The position numbers and the translations under genes were made by a program. The notes beneath the pieces are model-generated. The model worked only from the letters and a program-made list of their open reading frames with translations, had not been told where the DNA came from and did not search any database. 10,929 nt of DNA, taken from an uncultured Oscillospiraceae bacterium (lineage in GTDB: Bacteria; Bacillota; Clostridia; Oscillospirales; Oscillospiraceae). The stretch lies in contig CAJUQD010000074.1 of assembly GCA_910588105.1 (NCBI GenBank), positions 1 to 10,929 on the forward strand, given 5' to 3'. Within the stretch, counting starts at the first letter, position 1, and each line of letters begins with the position of its first letter. Positions 1-6,446 of the stretch are shown here, one piece after another.

Positions 1-34
1 CCTGTATTCATGCGGGTTTGCGCCGCTTTGACGG

Positions 35-1015
35 TCATTCCCACTCAATCGTCCCCATCGGTTTAGGCGTCAGGTCATACAGCACCCGGCACACACCCGG
101 CACCTCCGCCAGGATCCGCGCGGTAATCTTTTTGAGCACCGCCCAGTCAATCTCTGGCACAGTGGCGGTCATAGCGTCCAGCGTGTTCACCGCCCGGATA
201 ATCACGGGCCAGTCAAAGGCCCGTTTCCCGTCCCGCACGCCGGTAGAGCGGAAATCCGGCACCACCGTGAAAAACTGCCACACCCTGTCCGCAAGCCCGG
301 CGGCGGCAAACTCTTCCCGCAAAATCGCGTCCGATTCCCGCAGGGCGGCCAGACGGTCCCGGGTGATTGCTCCCAGGCACCGCACCCCCAGCCCGGGGCC
401 GGGGAAGGGCTGCCGCTCCACCATGGAGGCGGGGAGGCCCAGGGCGTGGCCCACACAGCGCACCTCATCCTTGAACAGCAGCCGCACCGGCTCTACCAAC
501 TGGAAATCAAAGTCGTCGGGCAGGCCGCCCACGTTGTGGTGGGCTTTTACGCCGTCGCTCTCCAGGATGTCGGGGTAAATCGTCCCCTGGGCCAGAAAGT
601 CGATGCCCTCCAGCTTCCGGGCCTCCTCCTCAAACACCTTAATAAATTCGCCGCCGATGATTTTCCGTTTCTGCTCCGGCTCGTCCACCCCGGCCAGGAG
701 CGCCAGGAAGCGGTCTGTGGCGTCCACATAGATGAGATTGGCGTCCATCTGGTTTTGGAACACCTCGATAACCTGCTCGCTTTCCCCCTTGCGCATGAGG
801 CCGTGGTTCACGTGGACGCATACCAGCTGCCTGCCGATTGCTTTAATCAGCAGGGCCGCCACCACCGACGAGTCCACCCCGCCGCTGAGTGCCAGCAGTA
901 CCTTTTTATCCCCCACCTGTTCCCGGACGGCCTTCACCTGTTCGTCGATGAAAGCCTGGGCCAGCTCGGGGGTGTTGATCCGTTTCATGTCTGCGGGGCG
1001 TATATTGCTGCTCAT
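35..1015 (-). CDS. guaA: Stand-alone GMP synthase ATP-pyrophosphatase subunit (no glutaminase domain)
   Basis: 326 aa, matching the C-terminal two thirds of bacterial GMP synthase, which adenylylates XMP with ATP and aminates it to GMP. Visible features are the PP-loop SGGVDSS (residues 44-50), RKIIGGEFI (about 118-126), HHNVGGLP (159-166), LFKDEVR (180-186), RQPFPGPGL (201-209), and a C-terminal dimerisation/XMP-binding tail ending KPMGTIEWE. The class I glutamine amidotransferase domain is absent. The first residues resemble the start of the separate archaeal-type ATP-PPase subunit, so this looks like a true stand-alone form, not a broken gene. The tail differs from the neighbouring full-length enzyme: KPM replaces KPP, and AVNTLDAMTA replaces AVTTDDFMTA. 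An AGGAGGA site lies 6 bases before the ATG. It starts 15 bases after the nucleotidyltransferase stop, so the two are probably co-transcribed. It may use free ammonia or ammonia from another glutaminase. GMP synthase activity is likely but not certain. Confidence 0.9.
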   Translation of the reverse strand: MSSNIRPADMKRINTPELAQAFIDEQVKAVREQVGDKKVLLALSGGVDSSVVAALLIKAIGRQLVCVHVNHGLMRKGESEQVIEVFQNQMDANLIYVDATDRFLALLAGVDEPEQKRKIIGGEFIKVFEEEARKLEGIDFLAQGTIYPDILESDGVKAHHNVGGLPDDFDFQLVEPVRLLFKDEVRCVGHALGLPASMVERQPFPGPGLGVRCLGAITRDRLAALRESDAILREEFAAAGLADRVWQFFTVVPDFRSTGVRDGKRAFDWPVIIRAVNTLDAMTATVPEIDWAVLKKITARILAEVPGVCRVLYDLTPKPMGTIEWE

Positions 1016-1030
1016 TGGGATTCCTCCTGT

Positions 1031-1726
1031 TTAAAGTTTAATACAAATAGGCGGCGAATAGCGGGAGAGGGAAAGCATAGCTTGCACGTGATTCTTTTCA
1101 TAGATTTCATTTACCGCTTCAACATAAACCACAAAAGATGGGTGATGGTTATCATTTCTAGATAGATACATATTTTTTTTAGAGAGGTAGGTATCTCGAA
1201 GCGCAAACCATAAACTGTTTTCTTTCAGGTACTTCACCTTGTCCTCCAGTTGTCTGGAGTTTGGAACTTGATTCCAATAGTATTCATCCAAGTCGGAAAT
1301 ACCCGTTTTGCGGTGAATCAATCGCTGATAGCAATTATTAAAATAGCAGGTGATTGCAAGGTCAATGCTAAATTCTGTTTTGATTCCGTGAGCCAAGCGC
1401 CTTTTTCCTGTTGTGAGTGCGGATGTTGAGTCCTGACAGTCTCCCCAGCCGTTTGCTTTTAAGACGCCGTTAAACTGTTTTCGGACATATTCTTTGATAT
1501 CGCGGCAGTTCCTATATACCGTGTCGATGATATGGAGATTATAGTCCAAATCGATGGGGGCACTTTCGTTTTGGGTGATGAGGTTTCTGTCCCCGCTTCC
1601 AATCAGATGGGCCTCGACCTTCATAACAGAGTCGCGATTAATTTGTTGCACCAACTGATTTACAATGTCAGAGCAGGTTCCGCGCAGACACTTCAAGAAC
1701 GCTTTGTCTGTGATGTAGTGATACAT
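1031..1726 (-). CDS. Pol-beta-superfamily nucleotidyltransferase-like protein, function unknown
   Basis: 231 aa. I do not recognise a named family. The clearest signal is a nucleotidyltransferase signature: hydrophobic-GSG at residues 42-45, then DLDYNL at 59-64, where D59 and D61 would bind the metal ions. A plausible third acidic residue is D122 in EFSIDLAI. This is the hG[GS]...Dh[DE]h pattern of the superfamily that includes CD-NTases, MNT antitoxins, antibiotic nucleotidyltransferases and tRNA-CCA enzymes. The C-terminal half (about 150-210) is rich in charged and aromatic residues and probably helical. No membrane segment or signal peptide is seen. The composition is much more AT-rich than the neighbours: hand counts give 19 and 31 G+C per 60 bases at 1141-1200 and 1381-1440. 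An AAGGAG site lies 11 bases before the ATG. It has its own promoter and is followed closely by the ATP-PPase gene. The substrate is unknown, and signal synthesis, nucleotide transfer to protein or RNA, or drug modification are all possible. Confidence 0.8.
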   Translation of the reverse strand: MYHYITDKAFLKCLRGTCSDIVNQLVQQINRDSVMKVEAHLIGSGDRNLITQNESAPIDLDYNLHIIDTVYRNCRDIKEYVRKQFNGVLKANGWGDCQDSTSALTTGKRRLAHGIKTEFSIDLAITCYFNNCYQRLIHRKTGISDLDEYYWNQVPNSRQLEDKVKYLKENSLWFALRDTYLSKKNMYLSRNDNHHPSFVVYVEAVNEIYEKNHVQAMLSLSRYSPPICIKL

Positions 1727-1759
1727 AGTAGATGCTTCTCCTTTTCGCCCATGCCGCCC

Positions 1760-1780
1760 ATACAGTATCCAAGACTGTAT
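1760..1780. repeat. Inverted repeat ATACAGT-N7-ACTGTAT at the nucleotidyltransferase transcription start
   Basis: Perfect 7-base arms (1760-1766 and 1774-1780) are separated by 7 bases. The repeat lies just downstream of the predicted -10 box of the nucleotidyltransferase promoter, about where transcription should start. It could be a repressor operator or a small hairpin at the 5' end of the mRNA. There is no T-run after it, so it is not a terminator. Confidence 0.6.
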
Positions 1781-1786
1781 CGAGTC

Positions 1787-1814
1787 AGAATATCATAAAT
1801 TTTCCGCTTGTCAA
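1787..1814 (-). promoter_or_regulatory. Promoter for the nucleotidyltransferase/ATP-PPase pair
   Basis: On the minus strand a perfect -35 box TTGACA (1809-1814) is followed after 16 bases by TATTCT (1787-1792), preceded by TGA, which makes an extended -10. The start of transcription should fall near 1780, leaving a leader of about 54 bases to the ATG. It lies in the 122-base gap after guaA, where I see no terminator hairpin, so read-through from guaA is also possible. Confidence 0.7.
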
Positions 1815-1848
1815 TAGGAAACGTCAGAAGAAGAACATTTTTTTCCTT

Positions 1849-3390
1849 TCACTCAAATTCCACCGTAGCCGGCGGCTTTGACGTGATGTCGTACAATACC
1901 CGGTTGACCCCCTTGACCTCGTTGACAATGCGCACGCTCACCCGGTCCAGCAGCTCGTAAGGGATGCGGGACCAGTCCGCTGTCATGAAGTCGTCGGTGG
2001 TCACCGCCCGCAGGGCCACGGCGTAGTCGTAGGTCCGTCCGTCCCCCATCACCCCCACCGAGCGCATGTTGGTCAGGGCGGCGAAAAACTGGCTCAGCCG
2101 CCGGTCCTCCCCGGCCTTTGCCATCTCCTCCCGGAAGATGGCGTCCGCTTCCCGGAGTAGCTCCAGCTTTTCCCGGGTCACCTCGCCCACCACCCGGATG
2201 GCAAGCCCCGGCCCGGGGAAGGGCTGGCGGACCACCAGGTGCTCCGGCAGGCCCAACTCCCGGCCCAGCTGGCGCACCTCGTCCTTGAACAGCAGCCGCA
2301 GGGGCTCCACAATCTCCTTGAAGTCCACATGGTCGGGCAGGCCGCCCACATTGTGGTGGCTTTTGATGACGGCGGCGTCCCCCGCGCCGGACTCGATCAC
2401 GTCTGGGTAGATGGTGCCCTGGGCCAGGAAGTCCACCGCGCCCACCTTTCGGGCCTCATCCTCAAATACCCGGATGAACTCCCCGCCGATGATCTTCCGC
2501 TTGCGCTCCGGCTCCTCCACCCCGGCCAGCTTGGCGAGGAACCGCTCCGCCGCGTCCACCCGGACAAAGTTCATGGCCCGCCTGGAGAAGGCGTGTTCCA
2601 CCTCGTCCCCCTCGTTTTTGCGCATGAGGCCGTGATCCACAAACACGCAGGTGAGCTGCTCACCCACCGCCTCGGCCAGCAGGGCCGCCGCCACCGACGA
2701 GTCCACCCCGCCGCTCAGGGCCAGCAGCACCTTCCCATCCCCGATTTTGTCCCGCAGGGCCTGGACGGCGGCGCGCTTGTAGTCGCCCATGGTCCAGTCC
2801 CCGGCCGCGCGGCACACATCGTAGAGAAAACGGCGGAGCATGTCCGTCCCGTGTTCGGTGTGGTTCACCTCCGGGTGGAACTGGACGCCGTAGAAGCCCC
2901 GGTCCTTGTCGGCAATGGCCACGTTGGGGCAGGCGGCGGACCAGGCGGCCAGCGTGAACCCCTCGGGTACTTTTTCCATGTAGTCTCCGTGGCTCATCCA
3001 GGTGACGCCGGTTTCGGGCAGCCCCCGGAACAGTTTGCACCCGGCGTCAAAATGGGTCTCCGTCTTGCCGTACTCCCGGGCGGAATCATCCTGGGCGGCG
3101 GCGACCCGGCCACCCAGCAGGTGGGCCATCAGCTGGCAGCCGTAGCAGATGCCCAGGATGGGCACCCCCCAGGTAAAGATTTCCGGGTCCACCTTGGGCG
3201 CGCCGTCCAGATACACCGAATTGGGCCCCCCAGTGAAGATAATGCCGATGGGCCCCATGGCCCGCAGCTCTTCCAGCGGGGTGGTATAGGGCTTTACCTC
3301 GCAGTACACCCCGCACTCCCGCACCCGCCGGGCGATGAGCTGGTTATACTGCCCGCCGAAATCCAGCACGATCACAGTCTGATGGGACAT
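1849..3390 (-). CDS. guaA: GMP synthase (glutamine-hydrolysing)
   Basis: 513 aa, normal length for the two-domain cytoplasmic enzyme that converts XMP, glutamine and ATP to GMP in the last step of de novo guanine nucleotide synthesis. The N-terminal class I amidotransferase domain (about 1-195) carries the nucleophile C82 in GICYGCQ and the H172/E174 pair in GVQFHPE. The ATP-PPase domain starts near 205 with the PP-loop SGGVDSS (226-232) and carries RKIIGGEFI, HHNVGGLP, LFKDEVR and RQPFPGPGL. The dimerisation domain ends KPPATVEFE, which is canonical. All catalytic motifs are present, so this is probably the housekeeping enzyme. A GAGGAGG-type site precedes the ATG. Upstream are three unknown genes in the same direction with a 60-base gap and no obvious separate promoter. 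A 25-base stretch (2691-2715), covering the PP-loop codons, is identical to 862-886 in the shorter paralogue. Confidence 0.97.
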   Translation of the reverse strand: MSHQTVIVLDFGGQYNQLIARRVRECGVYCEVKPYTTPLEELRAMGPIGIIFTGGPNSVYLDGAPKVDPEIFTWGVPILGICYGCQLMAHLLGGRVAAAQDDSAREYGKTETHFDAGCKLFRGLPETGVTWMSHGDYMEKVPEGFTLAAWSAACPNVAIADKDRGFYGVQFHPEVNHTEHGTDMLRRFLYDVCRAAGDWTMGDYKRAAVQALRDKIGDGKVLLALSGGVDSSVAAALLAEAVGEQLTCVFVDHGLMRKNEGDEVEHAFSRRAMNFVRVDAAERFLAKLAGVEEPERKRKIIGGEFIRVFEDEARKVGAVDFLAQGTIYPDVIESGAGDAAVIKSHHNVGGLPDHVDFKEIVEPLRLLFKDEVRQLGRELGLPEHLVVRQPFPGPGLAIRVVGEVTREKLELLREADAIFREEMAKAGEDRRLSQFFAALTNMRSVGVMGDGRTYDYAVALRAVTTDDFMTADWSRIPYELLDRVSVRIVNEVKGVNRVLYDITSKPPATVEFE

Positions 3391-3426
3391 GGCCGCCCCT
3401 CCTCCTCTTCCACTGATTCAAACAAG

Positions 3427-3442
3427 CGTTTCACATGAAACG
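3427..3442. repeat. Palindrome CGTTTCACATGAAACG, parS-like, upstream of guaA
   Basis: The 7-base arms CGTTTCA and TGAAACG flank a 2-base centre. The inner 14 bases differ by one central base from GTTTCACGTGAAAC, the core of the Firmicutes ParB-binding site parS as I remember it. It sits between the cysteine-cluster gene and guaA, 37 bases before the guaA ATG. It could be a weak parS copy, an operator, or chance. No binding evidence is available from the sequence. Confidence 0.45.
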
Positions 3443-3450
3443 GGTTCCTG

Positions 3451-3801
3451 TCACTGCCACAGGAAGTCGTCCAGCTCGCCGCCCCGGAACACCACGGAAC
3501 CCTCGTGCTTCTCCTCGTCCCGCACCGGGAGGAAGGGGGCCAGCACCGTGACCCGCCTGGCGCACTCGGGGCAGCGGTACTGGATGGCCCCGCAGGCGTA
3601 TATGCCCGGGGGGATATCCGCCTTTTTATCCACAATATACAGGTTCTTCCGATAAAACTCCGGTTCCTTGTGCTCCGTATAGTGGCCTACGCTCACACCG
3701 GGCATGGCAAAGAGCTGCTTGCGGGCTTTTTCCATGGCGCAGCCGCACTCCCGGCACCAGTCGTCCTGGTACTTCCGCAGCCATTTGTCGATCAGCCCCA
3801 T
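3451..3801 (-). CDS. Small cysteine-cluster (possible zinc-binding) protein, unknown function
   Basis: 116 aa, not recognised. Two cysteine clusters are visible: C16, C19 and C21 in CRECGC, and C70, C77 and C80 in a stretch ending CPEC. They are spaced like the two halves of a zinc ribbon. The rest is soluble, with a charged N-terminal helix (about 4-30) and a likely beta-rich centre. No membrane segment is seen. The ATG lies 1 base after the stop of the upstream membrane-protein gene, so translation is probably coupled and the two products may act together. It could be a small metal-binding accessory protein. Function is not assigned. Confidence 0.75.
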   Translation of the reverse strand: MGLIDKWLRKYQDDWCRECGCAMEKARKQLFAMPGVSVGHYTEHKEPEFYRKNLYIVDKKADIPPGIYACGAIQYRCPECARRVTVLAPFLPVRDEEKHEGSVVFRGGELDDFLWQ

Positions 3802-3802
3802 C

Positions 3803-4396
3803 TCACACGCCCCCGCCTTGGATCCGGGCCTGCTCCAGCACCTGCACCCACAGGTCCGCCTTGGATATGCCCTCCAGCACCTTCTCGTCGTTCATCTTCC
3901 AGCGCTGGTTGGAGATGAAGGTATTCACCCGGATCTTGATGCCGTCCAGCTCAAACAGGAAGCTCACCCGGCTGGTGCCCCGCATAAAACCCGCGCCCCC
4001 CGCGCCGTCGTCCGTCCACGCCCTGGACACCCGGCTTGCCGGCGCCACCTGGACCTGGAACGGGTTCCAGAAGAACAGCAGGCCGATCTTGCCCTTGGCG
4101 ATGTCCATGGACACCACGCAGCCGTCGCTGTAAAAGATCTGGCGGCGGTCGATGCCCATCTCGTCCAGCTGCTTCACCATCCGCTTCTTGCCCAGCCTGT
4201 AGATGTTCCTGGGGGCGAAGATCAACCAGAGAACGGCCAGGAGGGGGATGATAAACATACAGATCCCGGCCCCCGTGCCGCCGTCCCGGAAAAAGGTGTA
4301 GCCGATGGACAGGCTCAGCGCTGCCACGGCCAGGGGGATCAAGCTGTAGCTGAGCAGATACGCGTAGTTGATTTTCTTTACCTGGTCTGTTTTCAT
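3803..4396 (-). CDS. Two-helix membrane protein with soluble C-terminal domain, unknown function
   Basis: 197 aa. I chose the ATG at 4396 over an in-frame ATG 21 bases upstream because AAAGGAGA lies between the two at good spacing for the downstream one. Two hydrophobic segments (about 13-35 and 43-62) form a hairpin anchor. The remaining 135 residues alternate hydrophobic and polar residues in a way that suggests a beta-rich cytoplasmic domain, perhaps PH-like as in other small bacterial membrane proteins, ending in a helix (about 172-193). The PH-like idea is inference from pattern only. It is flanked by another unknown membrane protein 60 bases upstream and the cysteine-cluster gene immediately downstream, which suggests a shared membrane-associated role. 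Confidence 0.75.
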   Translation of the reverse strand: MKTDQVKKINYAYLLSYSLIPLAVAALSLSIGYTFFRDGGTGAGICMFIIPLLAVLWLIFAPRNIYRLGKKRMVKQLDEMGIDRRQIFYSDGCVVSMDIAKGKIGLLFFWNPFQVQVAPASRVSRAWTDDGAGGAGFMRGTSRVSFLFELDGIKIRVNTFISNQRWKMNDEKVLEGISKADLWVQVLEQARIQGGGV

Positions 4397-4456
4397 GGTC
4401 CGGTCTCCTTTTCTCATGTGGTTATGTTGTCCGCCCCCGGCGGCTTGGGGATTGCC

Positions 4457-5131
4457 TCAGTCCCACTCGCTTGTTTTCTCCTCCCCCTTCTTGGGCCGGG
4501 GGGCGAAAAAGAAGGGGAACAGCCCCAGCTTGGCCCCCAGCGAGTGGAACAGGGGGAAGCACACCAGGATGGTGATAACCTGCACCGTGCCGGTATAGCG
4601 CTGGGTGTAATCCCCCTGGGCCGCCTTGCCGCCCCCGCCCAGCATGTCGATGTAGAAATCGTGGCGGCTCAGCGGCTCGCTGTATTCGATCTGGTGGAGG
4701 AAGCTCCCGCTGTTCTCCAGGTTTTCGTATACCACCCGGCCCACGGGCAGGGTGTTCACGCCGGAGAAGTAATCCCCCTCGCTTTGCACGCTATCCGAGT
4801 TGATGACGGCGGCCACCAGCTCCCCGGAGGGCAGGGTGACGGCGTTCATATAGTGGTTCCCATAGTAGCCGCCCCCCCGGTTGCAGTACTCGATGCCGTC
4901 GGAGAGGATGGTGAAGGTGTCGTGGCTGAGCAGGTCGGCCACGCTCTGGGCGCGGAACACCTCCGGCCCCGCCTTGCCGCCGATGTCGCCGTCGGCCACG
5001 GTGTGCTCCTCCACATGCCGCTGGTACAGGCTGGGCAAGACCAGCTCAGTGAGCTTCACAGTCCCTAGGCTGACCGCGAAGGCTAGCAGCAGGCAAAGCC
5101 AGATATCAAATCTCATTCGGGTATAGCGCAT
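4457..5131 (-). CDS. Membrane protein with N- and C-terminal helices, unknown function
   Basis: 224 aa, not recognised. One hydrophobic segment lies near the N-terminus (about 9-28) and a second near the C-terminus (about 181-209), followed by a short charged tail rich in K and E. The roughly 150 residues between them are hydrophilic and contain a Gly/Tyr-rich stretch around 86-94. With both ends anchored, this middle domain probably faces outside the cell and the tail lies inside. A GGGAGGG site precedes the ATG by about 7 bases. It is the first gene of a same-strand run that leads to guaA, and its promoter region is shared with the divergent DUF421 gene. Confidence 0.75.
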   Translation of the reverse strand: MRYTRMRFDIWLCLLLAFAVSLGTVKLTELVLPSLYQRHVEEHTVADGDIGGKAGPEVFRAQSVADLLSHDTFTILSDGIEYCNRGGGYYGNHYMNAVTLPSGELVAAVINSDSVQSEGDYFSGVNTLPVGRVVYENLENSGSFLHQIEYSEPLSRHDFYIDMLGGGGKAAQGDYTQRYTGTVQVITILVCFPLFHSLGAKLGLFPFFFAPRPKKGEEKTSEWD

Positions 5132-5178
5132 GGCGGTCCCTCCCGTATCCCTGTGTCCCGGTTCCGAAGCGGTTTTCT

Positions 5179-5207
5179 ATTTTACCGCATTTTCTAAAAA
5201 AACGCAA
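5179..5207 (-). promoter_or_regulatory. Candidate promoter for the minus-strand membrane-protein/guaA group
   Basis: On the minus strand TTGCGT (5202-5207) and TAAAAT (5179-5184) are separated by 17 bases, which would give a leader of about 40 bases. The -10 is good and the -35 is weak. The arms GCGGT (5169-5173) and ACCGC (5184-5188) form a short dyad across the -10 and might be an operator. The stretch is locally AT-rich in a GC-rich region. Confidence 0.45.
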
Positions 5208-5232
5208 GAATATCTCCCCCACTTTTTCCGCA

Positions 5233-5238
5233 TATTAT
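5233..5238 (+). promoter_or_regulatory. Possible -10 box for the DUF421 gene
   Basis: TATTAT matches the -10 consensus at five of six positions and lies 20 bases before the ATG. No convincing -35 box is seen at the right distance, and the leader would be very short, so this is weak. Confidence 0.25.
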
Positions 5239-5258
5239 CAGGGAAACGAGGTGTTACC

Positions 5259-5942
5259 ATGTTTGTCGTCCTCATACGTACCATAGCGCTCTACCTGTTC
5301 ATTGTCGTGGGCATCCGCCTGCTGGGCAAACACCAGATCGGCCAGCTAGAGCCCTCCGAGCTGGTGCTAACCCTCATCATTGCCGACCTGGCCTCCGTGC
5401 CCATGCAGGACAACGGCATCCCCCTGCTGTCGGGGCTGATCCCAATCGTGGTACTGCTGGCCCTGTCCTCTATCCTCTCGGCGCTGTGCACCAAGTCCAT
5501 CCGTTTCCGGGCCCTGCTGTGCGGGCGGCCCTCGGTGGTGGTGGAAAACGGCCAGGTGGTGCAGGAGGAGCTGAAAAAGAACCGGCTCACCCTGGACGAG
5601 CTGATGGAGGAGCTGCGCATACAGGGCTACGCCGAGTTCAAATCCATCAAATTCGCCCTGCTGGAGACCAACGGCCAGCTGTCGGTGCTGCCCTACGCCG
5701 CCGACAAGCCCGCCACCGCCGGCCAGATGGGGGTGGTAACCCAGGAGGCAGGCCTGCCCGTGGTGCTCATCAGCGACGGGCGGCTGCTGGAGCACAACCT
5801 GAGGGGGGCGGGGTATGAACACAACTGGCTGGAAAAGCAGCTGGCCGCCCACGGGCTCCACTCCCACCGGCAGGCCTTCCTGCTCACGGTGGACGAGGGG
5901 GGCAACACCTGCTGCGTGCCCAAGAAGGAGGCGAAATCATGA
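5259..5942 (+). CDS. DUF421/YetF-family membrane protein
   Basis: 227 aa. The family is a widespread Firmicutes membrane protein group (B. subtilis YetF and relatives) of unclear biochemical role. The sequence has three hydrophobic segments (about 3-22, 33-50 and 56-78), including the family hallmark GKHQIGQLEPSEL (23-35). It is followed by a soluble domain with GRPSVVVENGQ (89-99), NRLTLDELMEELR (108-120), and an FKSIKFALLETNG stretch (127-139). I chose this ATG because GAGGTG lies 5 bases before it and the protein then begins with the first membrane helix. The open frame continues upstream to 5130 but crosses the promoter region and has no family similarity. It overlaps the DUF4363 gene by 4 bases (ATGA), so the two are translationally coupled. 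Confidence 0.9.
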   Translation: MFVVLIRTIALYLFIVVGIRLLGKHQIGQLEPSELVLTLIIADLASVPMQDNGIPLLSGLIPIVVLLALSSILSALCTKSIRFRALLCGRPSVVVENGQVVQEELKKNRLTLDELMEELRIQGYAEFKSIKFALLETNGQLSVLPYAADKPATAGQMGVVTQEAGLPVVLISDGRLLEHNLRGAGYEHNWLEKQLAAHGLHSHRQAFLLTVDEGGNTCCVPKKEAKS

Positions 5943-6325
5943 GACGGCTGTACCTCTCCATCGGGCTGGTGGTTCTGCTGGCCCTTTTGTCCGGGCTGCA
6001 CGTCTGGCATCTGGACGGCTTCACCGCCCAGCTCACCGGCCTGCTCACCCAGGCGCAGCGGCACGCGGAGCAGGAGGACTGGCCGGGGGCCGCCCTGCTC
6101 ACCCGCCAGGCCAAGGAGCTCTGGACAGACCACGAGGGCTATCTCCACACCACCCTGCGCCACACCGACATCGACGCCGTCCTCATCTCCATGGACGAGG
6201 CGCTGGCCTTTTTGGAGGGGAACGAGAAGCAGAGCGCCGAATACGCCGCCGTCAACGCCCGGCTGCTGACCCAGCTGGGATTGTTGGTGGAGGCGGAGCT
6301 GCCCACACTCACCAACCTGCTGTAG
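5939..6325 (+). CDS. DUF4363-family protein
   Basis: 128 aa with one N-terminal membrane anchor (about 4-22) and a helical remainder that probably faces outward. Features typical of DUF4363 are the central W-x-x-H (62-65), RHTDID (74-79), and the C-terminal helix ending in LPTLTNLL. The gene overlaps DUF421 by 4 bases. The DUF421-DUF4363 pair recurs in Clostridia, as I recall, often in spore-formers, so the two proteins probably form one membrane complex. The role is unknown. It is the last gene before a terminator hairpin. Confidence 0.8.
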   Translation: MRRLYLSIGLVVLLALLSGLHVWHLDGFTAQLTGLLTQAQRHAEQEDWPGAALLTRQAKELWTDHEGYLHTTLRHTDIDAVLISMDEALAFLEGNEKQSAEYAAVNARLLTQLGLLVEAELPTLTNLL

Positions 6326-6327
6326 GC

Positions 6328-6352
6328 AAGGCCCCCGCTCCGCGGGGGCTTT
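6328..6352 (+). terminator. Rho-independent-like terminator after the DUF4363 gene
   Basis: GCCCCCGC (6331-6338) pairs with GCGGGGGC (6342-6349) across a 3-base loop. The stem extends by G-T and two A-T pairs to 6328/6352. The T-run after it is short (CTTTCG), so termination may be partial. It begins 3 bases after the stop codon. Confidence 0.75.
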
Positions 6353-6363
6353 CGTCTGCCCCC

Positions 6364-6392
6364 TTGTTTCTGTCCGCAGGTTGTGGTATAAT
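6364..6392 (+). promoter_or_regulatory. Promoter for the ddl-murF operon
   Basis: TTGTTT (6364-6369) and a perfect TATAAT (6387-6392) are 17 bases apart, with TGG just before the -10 (extended -10). The expected start is near 6399, giving a leader of about 48 bases before ddl. It follows directly on the terminator of the upstream operon. Confidence 0.8.
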
Positions 6393-6446
6393 TTGCATTC
6401 AAGCATAAAATAGGTGTGGAATTGCTTTGCTGTGGAGGAACGCTTT

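Noticed and set aside
1824..1838. Four-residue frame ATG-TTC-TTC-TTC-TGA on the minus strand after guaA, with AAAGGA 5 bases before it
   Set aside because: It resembles a phenylalanine leader peptide, but it lies upstream of the predicted start of the NTase transcript and has no attenuator structure. Probably chance.
2239..3438. Long open frame (399 codons) on the plus strand opposite guaA
   Set aside because: It is antisense to a clearly conserved enzyme. Its composition is the His/Gly/Pro/Ala/Val-rich type expected from reading GC-biased codons backwards, and no domain is recognisable.
4397..4456. CCGCC-GGG-GGCGG hairpin between the two membrane-protein genes
   Set aside because: It has a 5-base stem and no T-run, so it is not supported as a terminator. 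The genes are probably co-transcribed.
3704..5068. Long open frame (454 codons) on the plus strand across three minus-strand genes
   Set aside because: It spans gene boundaries of well-started minus-strand genes and shows the same antisense composition. It is a by-product of codon bias.
5130..5258. N-terminal extension of the DUF421 protein by 43 residues
   Set aside because: It crosses the divergent promoter region and has no family similarity, and the downstream ATG has a ribosome binding site and begins the first membrane helix.
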